Positions 54,178 to 61,411 of a DNA stretch of 64,000 nt are shown here, piece by piece. The DNA is from Myroides odoratus (GTDB lineage Bacteria > Bacteroidota > Bacteroidia > Flavobacteriales > Flavobacteriaceae): the NCBI RefSeq assembly GCF_001549985.1, contig NZ_LROZ01000006.1, positions 1-64,000 on the forward strand, read 5' to 3'. The notes under the pieces were generated by a model, which saw only the letters and a program-made list of their open reading frames with translations, did no database searches and was not told where the DNA came from. The number at the start of each line of letters is the position of its first letter. Positions within the stretch are counted from its first letter, which is position 1. The position numbers and the translations under genes are program-made.

Positions 54178-54738
54178 TTATAATGCGTATAAATTGTAAG
54201 TTACTGTTGTAGTGTAAGTTCCTTCTTTTTTATCTGTATAAGCAGAAGTTTGACTTGCTGGAATAGCATACTCAACTGCATATCCCATTTTAGCAGTACC
54301 TGCTGAAGTTGTAATTAAAGGAGTACTTTCTGTTGTTGCTAATTGTGCAATGTTGTGAGACGCAGTGAAATTGTTTGGCCCTGCTCCCTCAGCTAAGTTA
54401 GTATTTCCTTTGATTCTTACTTCTACGGTGTTTACTGGAATAGTTACACCACTGTTGTTTAAATCGCTACTTGCTACAACTTTGATTTCGTATTTTTGAG
54501 TAGCTGTTACTTCTAAGTGATTTTTTAATTCTCCAGAAGTACTTCCTTTTTGAAACTGCTCAACAGTATTCATCGGGATAGTTACAGATGCATTTGTTAC
54601 GTTAAGTTCGTATACATCTGACAAATTAACGTTTAAGTTGGTAGTGCTTGAACTTTTTTTGTTGCCCTCTTGAGCAAATGATGTTACACTGATAAAAGAT
54701 AAAGCGGCTACTAATGCTAATTTGAAGGTTGTTTTCAT
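54178..54738 (-). CDS. Fimbrial-subunit-like secreted protein 1 (candidate major subunit)
   Basis: A 186-residue secreted protein with a clear signal peptide (ends near SFA-QE). The mature N-terminus has TTNLNVNLSDVYELNV with alternating hydrophobic residues. VEQFQKGSTSGELKNHLEV and YEIKVVASS match the other two small subunits, and the end GTYTTTVTYNLYAL carries the shared closing-strand motif G-x-Y-x-T-x-[VIL]-x-[YF]. No cysteine is present. Being first in the cluster, with its own -7 box and terminator, it is the likely abundant pilin. Spore-coat-U/CsuA-B-type subunits have a comparable size and C-terminal pattern. Confidence 0.67.
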   Translation of the reverse strand: MKTTFKLALVAALSFISVTSFAQEGNKKSSSTTNLNVNLSDVYELNVTNASVTIPMNTVEQFQKGSTSGELKNHLEVTATQKYEIKVVASSDLNNSGVTIPVNTVEVRIKGNTNLAEGAGPNNFTASHNIAQLATTESTPLITTSAGTAKMGYAVEYAIPASQTSAYTDKKEGTYTTTVTYNLYAL

Positions 54739-54787
54739 CGTTTTGTTATTTTTTTTAAAGTGTTTTTTTTTTCTTGTTTTGATGGAA

Positions 54788-54795
54788 CAAATGTA
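54788..54795 (-). promoter_or_regulatory. -7 promoter box of the fimbria-like cluster
   Basis: On the minus strand TACATTTG fits TAnnTTTG exactly and lies 50 bases before the subunit 1 start. A TTTG at 54822-54825 (minus) is a possible -33 element but the spacer of 26 is long. Confidence 0.55.
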
Positions 54796-54963
54796 TAGTA
54801 GGTTAGCTTCTAAATAAAGGTCAAATCTCGCTAAAGAATTGTCATTTTTCTCTTAATTCGTGAATATTTACTTAAAAATACGGTTTGAAGTCGTGTTTTG
54901 AGAATTTAATTCGGTTTTGTGGTCGCAAATAGATAGATTTTAAAAGTGATTACCTGTAGTTTT

Positions 54964-55011
54964 AGATTTTAATTCTGAGGGTTGAGGGTTCGAGCCCTTC
55001 CGCGGACGCAA
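54964..55011 (+). pseudogene. 3' half of a tRNA-Arg gene (remnant)
   Basis: Bases 54974-55011 are identical over 38 bases to 56744-56781, the 3' half of the intact tRNA-Arg(TCG), including the T arm, 3' acceptor strand and the GCA end. AGATTT (54964-54969) also matches; the four intervening anticodon-loop bases all differ by transitions. No D arm or 5' acceptor strand is found upstream, so it cannot make a tRNA. Confidence 0.88.
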
Positions 55012-55041
55012 AAAAAAAGCACCAATGAAACTCATTGGTGC
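55011..55041 (-). terminator. Terminator of the AraC-family gene
   Basis: Stem GCACCAATGA (55019-55028) / TCATTGGTGC (55032-55041); on the minus strand a run of nine T follows. It abuts the tRNA remnant and resembles the hairpin that follows the intact tRNA-Arg gene. Confidence 0.85.
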
Positions 55042-55070
55042 CTGTATAATCTTGTAAAGGAAACGATAGG

Positions 55071-55922
55071 TTATAAACTCTCGCGGTATTCTTTTGGACT
55101 TAAGCCCGTTGCTTTAATGAAAAAACGAGTAAAATTACTTGAATCCTCAAAGTTTAATTCATACGCAATCTCTTTGATTGTCAAAGGAGTGTGCTTTAAT
55201 AATAACTTTACTTCATTCACTACGGCACTCGCAATAATCTTTTTAGGCGTTGTTCCATAAATATCCTTGCTAATTTCGGTAAGCTTAGAAACTGAAATAT
55301 TCATGTGATCCGCATAAAACTGTACATTGCGTTCGTTTCGAATATTGGTTTTAATCAGTTCATTAAACTTAATGACATTTTTAAGTTGAGCAGGAGATAA
55401 CTTTTCCTTATTAAACTCTACATAGGTATTAATATGACAAGCCATGATGAAGAGTAAGACACGCTCAATAATATTATGAGCAGTCATATAATTCAAATTG
55501 CTGTACGTTTTGCTTTGTAATTTCAGTAATGAAATAAAATAGTATTGCGCAAAAGTCGTTTGTTCCGGTTTCAGTGTAATGGAATTAATCGCTTTGGTAT
55601 TGTCAAAAAAGACACATTTATCTAAAAAGTGACGATCTACTTCTGTGCGACAATAGAAGTTGTCCGTAAATTGGACATAACAGAGGGAATAGCTCTCGTC
55701 AGCAGTTAAGCGAAATAATTCATTTTTACCCAGAAATAAACAGTCGCCTTCTGTCAATTCTTTTTTGTTGGTAGACATGATTACGGAAACTTTTCCTTTT
55801 TGCAGCCAAAGCAATTGATATACGTCGTTGTGCTGTTGAAAAAGATGATCGTTTTCAGTCAGATAGGTGGCTGTGCCAGCATCAAATCCATAAATGGATT
55901 TTAGTTCAATAGAAGATAACAT
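55071..55922 (-). CDS. AraC-family transcriptional regulator
   Basis: A 283-residue protein with a C-terminal AraC double helix-turn-helix (about 185-283): NVQFYADHMNISVSKLTEIS is the first and LTIKEIAYELNFEDSSNFTRFF with the closing TGLSPKEYRES the second, both highly typical. The N-terminal 160 residues look like a cupin-type sensing domain (KVSVIMSTNKKELTEGDCLFL). The signal is unknown. It is transcribed in the same direction as the fimbria-like cluster and lies about 330 bases upstream of it, so it is a candidate regulator of that cluster, but its own terminator separates them. Confidence 0.85.
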   Translation of the reverse strand: MLSSIELKSIYGFDAGTATYLTENDHLFQQHNDVYQLLWLQKGKVSVIMSTNKKELTEGDCLFLGKNELFRLTADESYSLCYVQFTDNFYCRTEVDRHFLDKCVFFDNTKAINSITLKPEQTTFAQYYFISLLKLQSKTYSNLNYMTAHNIIERVLLFIMACHINTYVEFNKEKLSPAQLKNVIKFNELIKTNIRNERNVQFYADHMNISVSKLTEISKDIYGTTPKKIIASAVVNEVKLLLKHTPLTIKEIAYELNFEDSSNFTRFFIKATGLSPKEYRESL

Positions 55923-56185
55923 TATAAGAAGGGGTAAATAGTGTTTTCTAAAATATTTTATTGACTGTAAAAATAGAATTTTCTATGGAATATGAAGGGT
56001 TCTCGCTCTATTTTAACGTTTTACCGAAAAGGAAATAAAGTTGGTCGTTTTCTTTTATGGATTTTTTTTGGGAAGGGAAGTATAATATAACAGAGGAAAT
56101 TATTTCTTCAAAAAAGGAATAAAGTGAATTGCTTTATAATAAGAAGGATGAATATGTGGGGAGAATAAAAAGTAAAAATTGCGAA
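55923..56185. other. Intergenic stretch between the AraC gene and yqeY
   Basis: AT-rich DNA between divergent genes; apart from the yqeY promoter at its right edge I see no gene, hairpin with T run or tandem repeat. Confidence 0.5.
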
Positions 56186-56219
56186 TTTGTCTTGTTTTCT
56201 CGGCTTTTTTATATCTTTG
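56186..56219 (+). promoter_or_regulatory. Promoter of yqeY
   Basis: -33 TTTG (56186-56189), 22-base spacer, -7 TATCTTTG (56212-56219), 20 bases before the yqeY ATG. Confidence 0.65.
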
Positions 56220-56239
56220 CAAAATCAAATAAATAAGAG

Positions 56240-56692
56240 ATGAGTTTACAAGCAAGTATTATGGATGCGATGAAAAGCGCCATGAAATCAAAAGATAGTA
56301 TCGCTTTAGAAGCACTTAGAGCAGTTAAGGCAGAATTGTTATTAGCGCAAACTCAATCAGGTTCTAAAGAAGAAATCAGCGAAGAGGAAGAGATTAAGAT
56401 TTTACAAAAATTAGTAAAACAACGCAAAGACAGTGCAGCTATTTTTGCTGAACAAGGAAGAGCGGATTTAGTAGAACCTGAATTAGCACAAGTAGCTGTT
56501 ATCGAACAATTTTTACCAGCACAGTTGTCTAACGAAGAAGTAGAAGCAATTATTGCTAAAATTATCGCTGATGGAAATCATGCAGGTATGGCTGCTATGG
56601 GACAAGTAATGGGAATGGCATCGAAAGAATTAGCTGGTAAAGCTGATGGAAAGACAATTTCAACAATAGTAAAAACACTATTGACAAAATAA
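56240..56692 (+). CDS. GatB/YqeY domain-containing protein
   Basis: A 150-residue protein of the YqeY family, related to the tRNA-binding tail of GatB. It begins SLQASIMDAMKSAMKSKDSIALEALRAVKAEL (helical part) and ends with the family pattern GMAAMGQVMGMASKELAGKADGKTISTIVKTLL. The molecular role is not established; an effect on tRNA-dependent amidation has been proposed for the family. In related flavobacteria, as I recall, this gene directly follows ftsZ; here 9 kb lie between. The tRNA-Arg gene starts 12 bases after its stop. Confidence 0.9.
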   Translation: MSLQASIMDAMKSAMKSKDSIALEALRAVKAELLLAQTQSGSKEEISEEEEIKILQKLVKQRKDSAAIFAEQGRADLVEPELAQVAVIEQFLPAQLSNEEVEAIIAKIIADGNHAGMAAMGQVMGMASKELAGKADGKTISTIVKTLLTK

Positions 56693-56704
56693 AATTTTTG
56701 GTTG

Positions 56705-56778
56705 GTCCGCGTAGTTCAATTGGATAGAATATCAGATTTCGGCTCTGAGGGTTGAGGGTTCGAGCCCTTCCGCGGACG
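56705..56778 (+). tRNA. tRNA-Arg (anticodon TCG)
   Basis: A complete cloverleaf: acceptor GTCCGCG (56705-56711) / CGCGGAC (56771-56777) with discriminator G56778, a D arm, anticodon arm TCAGA / TTTCGGC / TCTGA giving TCG at 34-36, and T arm with TTCGAGC. It reads CGA and probably other CGN codons. The terminal CCA is not fully encoded (CA follows). Confidence 0.95.
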
Positions 56779-56785
56779 CAATAAA

Positions 56786-56820
56786 AAAGCACTTATGAAT
56801 TTCATAAGTGCTTTTTTTTT
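56786..56820 (+). terminator. tRNA-Arg terminator
   Basis: AAAGCACTTATGA (56786-56798) / TCATAAGTGCTTT (56802-56814), 13 bp, 3-nt loop, T run to 56820. Confidence 0.88.
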
Positions 56821-57078
56821 CAGAAAAAACACTTTTTAAGCTATTTTTTCTGAAAAGTGATAAAAATCATATTTTATGCACGCATAGCATCTTACTTTTG
56901 TTGTGTAATAAAATACAGCTATAAAGAGAAATTACGTTTCTGTTTATCTTTCTAGTAAACGATGTTTTAGTGTCTTATTCAAGATGGTTTACAGAAGATA
57001 GGGAGAAATGCTATGAAAAAGAAAAAGATATTTTGTAGTTTGTGAGTTTGGCTACAGAATAGCATATTGTTGTTTGAA
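56821..57078 (+). other. Intergenic stretch with interleaved inverted repeats and a possible small RNA
   Basis: CAGAAAAAA (56821-56829) is complementary to TTTTTTCTG (56844-56852), and CACTTTT (56830-56836) to AAAAGTG (56853-56859), an interleaved order that could form a pseudoknot in RNA. Downstream, TACTTTTG (56893-56900) fits a -7 box, and the next terminator on the plus strand is at 57079-57110. No ORF of reasonable size lies between. A small RNA of about 200 bases is possible but unproven. Confidence 0.3.
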
Positions 57079-57110
57079 AAAAAGCACTAATCGCTAGTTA
57101 GTGCTTTTTT
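57079..57110. terminator. Terminator after the HMA-domain gene (bidirectional)
   Basis: AAAAAGCACTAA (57079-57090) / TTAGTGCTTTTTT (57098-57110) with a 7-nt loop, 4 bases beyond the minus-strand HMA-domain stop. Confidence 0.85.
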
Positions 57111-57114
57111 ATTT

Positions 57115-57450
57115 CTATCTCTCGTATTTGCAACAACCATGTAAATTGTTATACGCTTCATCTGTTGCTTTTACTGATTCTGTATCATGACCCGCTAAAG
57201 CAATTGCTTCTTGTACCTCTTTTCCCGTTGTTTTCTTTGGATTCAAATATACGGTTAGCTGTTGATCTGCTATAGACCAATCTACAGAGCGTACTCCTTT
57301 AACGTCTAAAGCTGCTTTTTCAATGCGTTTTTTACACATTTCACATACCCCTTTCACGCCAATTACTTGTTTCGGTTGTTCTTTTTCTTGTGCAACGATG
57401 GCTGCATTCGTAACTAGGAATAGTCCTAGTGTTAAAAATAATTTTTTCAT
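57115..57450 (-). CDS. Secreted heavy-metal-associated (HMA) domain protein
   Basis: A 111-residue protein with a signal peptide (ends near IVA-QE) and one HMA domain. The metal loop is GVCEMCKKRIEKA (about 34-46), a C-x-x-C site as in copper chaperones, but the protein is directed to the periplasm. A second pair, GCC, lies near the C-terminus (about 106-108). It lies 21 bases downstream of the TonB-dependent receptor gene and ends that operon. Copper is the most likely ligand, from family knowledge. Confidence 0.84.
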   Translation of the reverse strand: MKKLFLTLGLFLVTNAAIVAQEKEQPKQVIGVKGVCEMCKKRIEKAALDVKGVRSVDWSIADQQLTVYLNPKKTTGKEVQEAIALAGHDTESVKATDEAYNNLHGCCKYER

Positions 57451-57471
57451 CTTATAAAGAGTTTGAGTTAA

Positions 57472-59712
57472 TTAAAGTTTAAGACGCAAGCCTGCATAAT
57501 ACATTGAGCCTGCAATAGGAGCATAGACCATAGAGGTATCAAAATCAGTAGCAAACGGATTACTAGCACTAACAATTGGATTGCGTTGTTTGTAGTTTCC
57601 AATATTCTCACCACCTACATAAAATTCAAAACGAGGAGAGCATACTTTTGTAATTTGAAAGTTCATCAAAGAATATGGATTGGAAGCTGATTTCATTTGA
57701 TTAGCAGTAGCATATGCTGCAGTAGAGGTAATACGTTGTTTACCTAACCAATTGTAAGTGAAATCAAATTTCCAATGTGCACCATTGTCTTGTTCGTTAG
57801 TTGTAAACTCTAAATTCGCAAAGAAACGATGTTTCGGTTGATAGGCTTTTTCAAATTTACCCGTCTTTTGGTCCGTAGCAATATCGTAGTATTTGTAGGC
57901 AGAACGGAAGTTTAAATTACGCGCTAAGTTATAGTTGACTTCGAGTTGAAAACTATTTGCATAAGACTTTCCATCTAAATTGTAAAATAACAACTGATGT
58001 GCGTCATAATCTGCATCCACCACAATTTGATTTTCAAAATCTGTGCGGTAGAAATCCAGTGTTACATCTCCTTTTCTACCAATCAAATGGAAGTTTTGGG
58101 TGAAACTTAATCCATAGTTCCAGGCAATTTCAGGATCTAAATCATAGATTTTTCCATTGTTTCCATCAATTTGAAAATAGCGATTCGTCGCAAAGAAAAT
58201 TTGATTTTCCGCAAATACGTTCGCTAGGCGTTTTCCTCGACCGACTGAAGCACGTAAAACCCCATTTTCCCATGGATTATAGCGCAAATGTAAACGCGGC
58301 GTTGCAAATACCCCCATGCGATTGTGATAATCCACACGCATACCCGCTACAACACTGAAGTCAGTGGTATTGTCATACGTATATTCGTAGAATGCCCCTA
58401 AAGCATTATCTGTGCGGTTGAAATTTCCATCAATACCTGGAACAAATACCTGTTCCGTATATTGATCTAAGGTGAAACTAATTCCCGTAGTGAATTTGTG
58501 TAGCGTATTGTTGATAATAGAATTGAAAACAAGATTAGAGTATAAACTATTCTGTTTGATATCATAGAGATTCAATCCAAAATAAGAATCTTGTTTGTGG
58601 TAGTTATACGCGACTTGTAATCCTGCACTTTGGAAGGGTAAATCGGGAAATACATATCCTAGTTTTGTAGATAAATCGATTTTTTCTGTATGAATCTCGG
58701 ATCCCCAAAGTACCGTAGAGCCCTTGTCTTTCTTTTTGTCGAAATCCACTTGCCCTGCTACTTTATTATCTTTCATATAACGAGCCGTGATAAAACTTAC
58801 CACTCCTTTTTCAGGGTTGATGTATTGCCAACGATTCATTACATTAATTTGCTCTCCTTTAGGCATATCCAAGAAACCGTCGTGGTTTTTATCGTGGTCA
58901 CCGGTTCGCAAGTTTCCGTGGATGAATAGAGAAGAACTCCATTTGTCATTTAAACGGTAATTTCCATGTACGTTCGCTTCAAAACGCTCGTCTGTAGAAC
59001 CATATAGATTTAAGAAAAATGGACGATCCGTCGCGGGTTTGATTAATTCCGTATTCAATTGACCTGAAATACTTTCATATCCATTGATTACGGTTCCTGC
59101 TCCTTTGGTTACTTGAATACTTTCTACCCAAGTTCCTGGAGTAAAAGTCAACCCATAAATTTGAGAAGCTCCGCGAACCGAAGGAATATTCTCCTCTGCA
59201 ATCAAAATATAAGGACTAGTTAAACCGAGCATTTTAATTTGTTTGGTTCCAGTAATTGCATCCGTATAATTGACGTCAATAGAGGGATTTGTCTCAAAAG
59301 CTTCTGAAATATTACAACAAGCAGCTTTGAGCAATTCTCCACTATTCATGGTGAAACTATTCGTTGTTCCTTTAATTGAACGGGTGGTATTGCGTTGTTT
59401 CGTTTGGATGATTACTTCATCTAAGGATTCCTCAGGTTGTAAAACAAGGTGATAGGATTGTCCTACTTGTGGAGTAAGCGATTGCGTTTTATATCCAATA
59501 TAAGAAATGGTTAAGGACTCCTTTTCTACATAAGGCAAGGTGAATTTTCCTTGTGCATCTGTCGCTACACCAATAGACTGATTGGCATAAAAAACAGAAG
59601 CGCCAATAATAGGAGTGTGCGTTTCGTCTACGATTTGTCCTGTAATCGTTTGTTGTGCATATAGCGAAGTACCCACCGTCAATACGGCAAGGGTAACTAA
59701 ATGTTTGATCAT
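57472..59712 (-). CDS. TonB-dependent receptor of a metal locus
   Basis: A 746-residue outer membrane receptor: signal peptide (about 1-19), carboxypeptidase-regulatory-like domain (ITGQIVDETHTPIIGASVFY, about 23-42, to about 93), plug (about 105-235, with LLKAACCNISEAFETNPS containing an unusual Cys-Cys pair, and VTKGAGTVINGYESISGQLN), and a beta-barrel. It ends MYYAGLRLKL. Its neighbours, an HMA protein downstream and a His/Cys/Met-rich protein upstream, suggest it imports a metal or metal complex such as copper. It is about 80 bases from the upstream gene. Confidence 0.88.
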   Translation of the reverse strand: MIKHLVTLAVLTVGTSLYAQQTITGQIVDETHTPIIGASVFYANQSIGVATDAQGKFTLPYVEKESLTISYIGYKTQSLTPQVGQSYHLVLQPEESLDEVIIQTKQRNTTRSIKGTTNSFTMNSGELLKAACCNISEAFETNPSIDVNYTDAITGTKQIKMLGLTSPYILIAEENIPSVRGASQIYGLTFTPGTWVESIQVTKGAGTVINGYESISGQLNTELIKPATDRPFFLNLYGSTDERFEANVHGNYRLNDKWSSSLFIHGNLRTGDHDKNHDGFLDMPKGEQINVMNRWQYINPEKGVVSFITARYMKDNKVAGQVDFDKKKDKGSTVLWGSEIHTEKIDLSTKLGYVFPDLPFQSAGLQVAYNYHKQDSYFGLNLYDIKQNSLYSNLVFNSIINNTLHKFTTGISFTLDQYTEQVFVPGIDGNFNRTDNALGAFYEYTYDNTTDFSVVAGMRVDYHNRMGVFATPRLHLRYNPWENGVLRASVGRGKRLANVFAENQIFFATNRYFQIDGNNGKIYDLDPEIAWNYGLSFTQNFHLIGRKGDVTLDFYRTDFENQIVVDADYDAHQLLFYNLDGKSYANSFQLEVNYNLARNLNFRSAYKYYDIATDQKTGKFEKAYQPKHRFFANLEFTTNEQDNGAHWKFDFTYNWLGKQRITSTAAYATANQMKSASNPYSLMNFQITKVCSPRFEFYVGGENIGNYKQRNPIVSASNPFATDFDTSMVYAPIAGSMYYAGLRLKL

Positions 59713-59793
59713 TTTTTACGTGTAATTGTTAGTACAAAATAGAAAGGTTCGACTTGCAAAGGCAAAGTCAAACGAAAATATAGCAACAATAGG

Positions 59794-60267
59794 TTACGCG
59801 TAAAGAACTAGACGACAATATAATTGATAGAGTGGAGGGGCATTGGCCTCCATGTAATAGGCTAGCGTCTCCTGTTTTTGTACAGGAAAATCCACTACAT
59901 GCCTAGAGCATTCAGTCCAGCTATAATCTGGAAGAATGAATTCGAAATGCGGAGTATAGACATGCTGAATGTTGTGATCCGAAGGATTGGATTTAATCAA
60001 TTCATCTTGGCAACATTTTTTATCCGCAAATTTTTTGATGGGTTTTTCAACCGGAGCTTTTGTAGAACAACAGGCTTTTTCTTCTTGTTGTATTTCTTGC
60101 TCCATCTCCATTTCCATGGTACATCCCTTATCTTGATGGGTGTGCGTATAACGCAAGGGACTGTAATGTGCTTCACCTTGACAGTAATGTACACTCATTG
60201 ACCATCCTATGTTTGAAAATAGGAAAATCAAGAGAAACCAAATACTGACAAGTTTTTTCTTTAGCAT
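59794..60267 (-). CDS. Secreted His/Cys/Met-rich putative metal-binding protein
   Basis: A 157-residue protein with an N-terminal membrane/signal segment (about 5-23). The following part is crowded with metal ligands: SVHYCQGEAHY (about 25-35), THTHQDKGCTMEMEMEQE (about 42-59), ACCSTK and KKCCQDE. It resembles small HYC/CC-motif proteins seen beside copper receptors in Bacteroidota; this is from memory. It is the first gene of the three-gene metal unit. A TATTTTTG -7-like box on the minus strand lies only 5 bases before the ATG, so the mRNA could be nearly leaderless. Confidence 0.72.
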   Translation of the reverse strand: MLKKKLVSIWFLLIFLFSNIGWSMSVHYCQGEAHYSPLRYTHTHQDKGCTMEMEMEQEIQQEEKACCSTKAPVEKPIKKFADKKCCQDELIKSNPSDHNIQHVYTPHFEFILPDYSWTECSRHVVDFPVQKQETLAYYMEANAPPLYQLYCRLVLYA

Positions 60268-60367
60268 GGAGCAAAAATAAGAAAAAAAGCATTATTTCGG
60301 GAGGGTAAAAAGTTTTTTGTATAAATTATTAGAGCGAAAAAAGAAAAAATGCCTACAACAGATATTG

Positions 60368-60375
60368 TACCTTTG
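60368..60375 (+). promoter_or_regulatory. -7 promoter box of the GAF-domain reductase gene
   Basis: TACCTTTG fits TAnnTTTG, 20 bases before the start codon. No -33 element is clear. Confidence 0.45.
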
Positions 60376-60395
60376 GTAGACTAAAAAAATCAAAT

Positions 60396-60857
60396 ATGCA
60401 TACGTTATATACCACCCTTTTAGAAGAAGTTACACCTATACTAACCAAAGAAGGTAATGTGACAGAAAAACTACAGTCCATTTGTGATTTATTGGAGGAA
60501 AAAGTACCCCACTATGATTGGGTTGGATTTTATTTTGCTGATGCAGAAAAGCGCTTGTTGCATTTAGGGCCTTATACGGGAGAGGCAACAGATCATACTG
60601 TTATTCCTTTTGGAAAGGGGATTTGTGGGCAAGTAGCAGAGAGCAACCAAACGTTTCTAGTTGACGACGTGAATGCACAAAGCAATTATATTGCTTGTAG
60701 TATGACTGTAAAGTCAGAAATCGTGGTTCCTTTATTTGTGGAAGGAAAAAACATCGGACAAATCGATATTGACTCCCATACGCTTCGCGCATTCACCCAA
60801 GACGATCAACAATTCTTGGAAACACTGAATGAAAAGATTGCCTCTTTATATGTGTAA
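60396..60857 (+). CDS. msrC: GAF-domain free methionine-R-sulfoxide reductase
   Basis: A 153-residue single GAF domain. The pattern GICGQVAESNQTFLVDDV (about 75-92), NYIACSM (about 97-103) and KSEIVVPLFVEGKNIGQIDIDS (about 106-127) matches the fRMsr family (E. coli YebR/MsrC), which reduces free methionine-R-sulfoxide using cysteines at these places. Cys77 and Cys101 are the visible candidates; the third family cysteine is not obvious. It is monocistronic with its own -7 box. Confidence 0.85.
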   Translation: MHTLYTTLLEEVTPILTKEGNVTEKLQSICDLLEEKVPHYDWVGFYFADAEKRLLHLGPYTGEATDHTVIPFGKGICGQVAESNQTFLVDDVNAQSNYIACSMTVKSEIVVPLFVEGKNIGQIDIDSHTLRAFTQDDQQFLETLNEKIASLYV

Positions 60858-60932
60858 TAAGGTGTAAGCAAGGGACTTATTATTTTTTTGAAAAAAAATA
60901 TAGAACTGTGATGATGGTTTGAAAAATAAAAG

Positions 60933-60940
60933 TAACTTTG
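60933..60940 (+). promoter_or_regulatory. -7 promoter box of rpsO
   Basis: TAACTTTG fits TAnnTTTG, 56 bases before the rpsO start. The -33 element is unclear. Confidence 0.5.
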
Positions 60941-60996
60941 CAATTGAATTTTAGAGAACTAGAATTCGTACATAAAAATCATTAAAGAATATTGGC

Positions 60997-61266
60997 ATGT
61001 ATTTAACAAAAGAAAAAAAAGCTGAGATCTTCCAACAACACGGAGGTGTAGCTGCAAACACAGGATCTGCAGAAGGACAAATCGCTTTGTTCACTTACAG
61101 AATCTCTCACTTAACTGAGCACTTGAAAAGAAATCGTAAAGATTACAACACGGAGCGTTCATTAGTTCTTTTAGTAGGTAAAAGAAGAAGACTTCTTGAC
61201 TACTTAAAGAAAACTGAGATTAACAGATATCGTGAGATCATTAAAGTATTGGGTATTAGAAAATAA
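60997..61266 (+). CDS. rpsO: Ribosomal protein S15
   Basis: An 89-residue protein of exactly the family's usual length. GSAEGQIALFTYRISHLTEHLK (about 22-43) and RSLVLLVGKRRRLLDYLKK (about 54-72) are the S15 signature that contacts 16S rRNA helices 20-22. It lies upstream of pnp as in many bacteria, with a terminator between them. Confidence 0.97.
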   Translation: MYLTKEKKAEIFQQHGGVAANTGSAEGQIALFTYRISHLTEHLKRNRKDYNTERSLVLLVGKRRRLLDYLKKTEINRYREIIKVLGIRK

Positions 61267-61276
61267 TCAATATAGG

Positions 61277-61305
61277 AAAGAGGTGCCTGCGCGCCTCTTT
61301 TTGTT
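61277..61305 (+). terminator. Terminator between rpsO and pnp
   Basis: AAAGAGGTGC (61277-61286) / GCGCCTCTTT (61291-61300), 10 pairs with one T-G wobble, 4-nt loop, followed by T-rich sequence. Confidence 0.78.
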
Positions 61306-61354
61306 TTTTTGCCTTTAGCAGAGTTAGATCTGGTTTTTCATTGGGTTTCATATA

Positions 61355-61411
61355 CTACACAACACACAACACAACACACACAACACATTTTACGTCTCTC
61401 TTCGGAGAGAC
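61355..61411 (+). promoter_or_regulatory. pnp leader: CA-rich tract and UUCG hairpin
   Basis: A tract made only of A and C (about 61356-61387, ACACAAC-like repeats) is followed by the hairpin GTCTCTC (61394-61400) - TTCG - GAGAGAC (61405-61411), a C(UUCG)G tetraloop of high stability, 25 bases before the pnp ATG. There is no T run, so it is not a terminator. A role in mRNA stability or autoregulation of pnp is plausible. Confidence 0.7.

Noticed and set aside
54964..55011. A second functional tRNA with anticodon TTA (ochre-reading)
   Set aside because: The anticodon arm can pair, but no D arm or 5' acceptor strand exists upstream, so no cloverleaf can form.
54964..56781. A textbook genomic island bounded by attL and attR at tRNA-Arg
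   Set aside because: The fragment lies on the wrong side of the intact tRNA and no integrase gene is visible in the window.
61356..61387. CRISPR or tandem gene-scale repeat in the CA-rich tract
   Set aside because: It is a simple A/C low-complexity run of about 32 bases without repeat-spacer structure. No CRISPR array was seen anywhere in the window.
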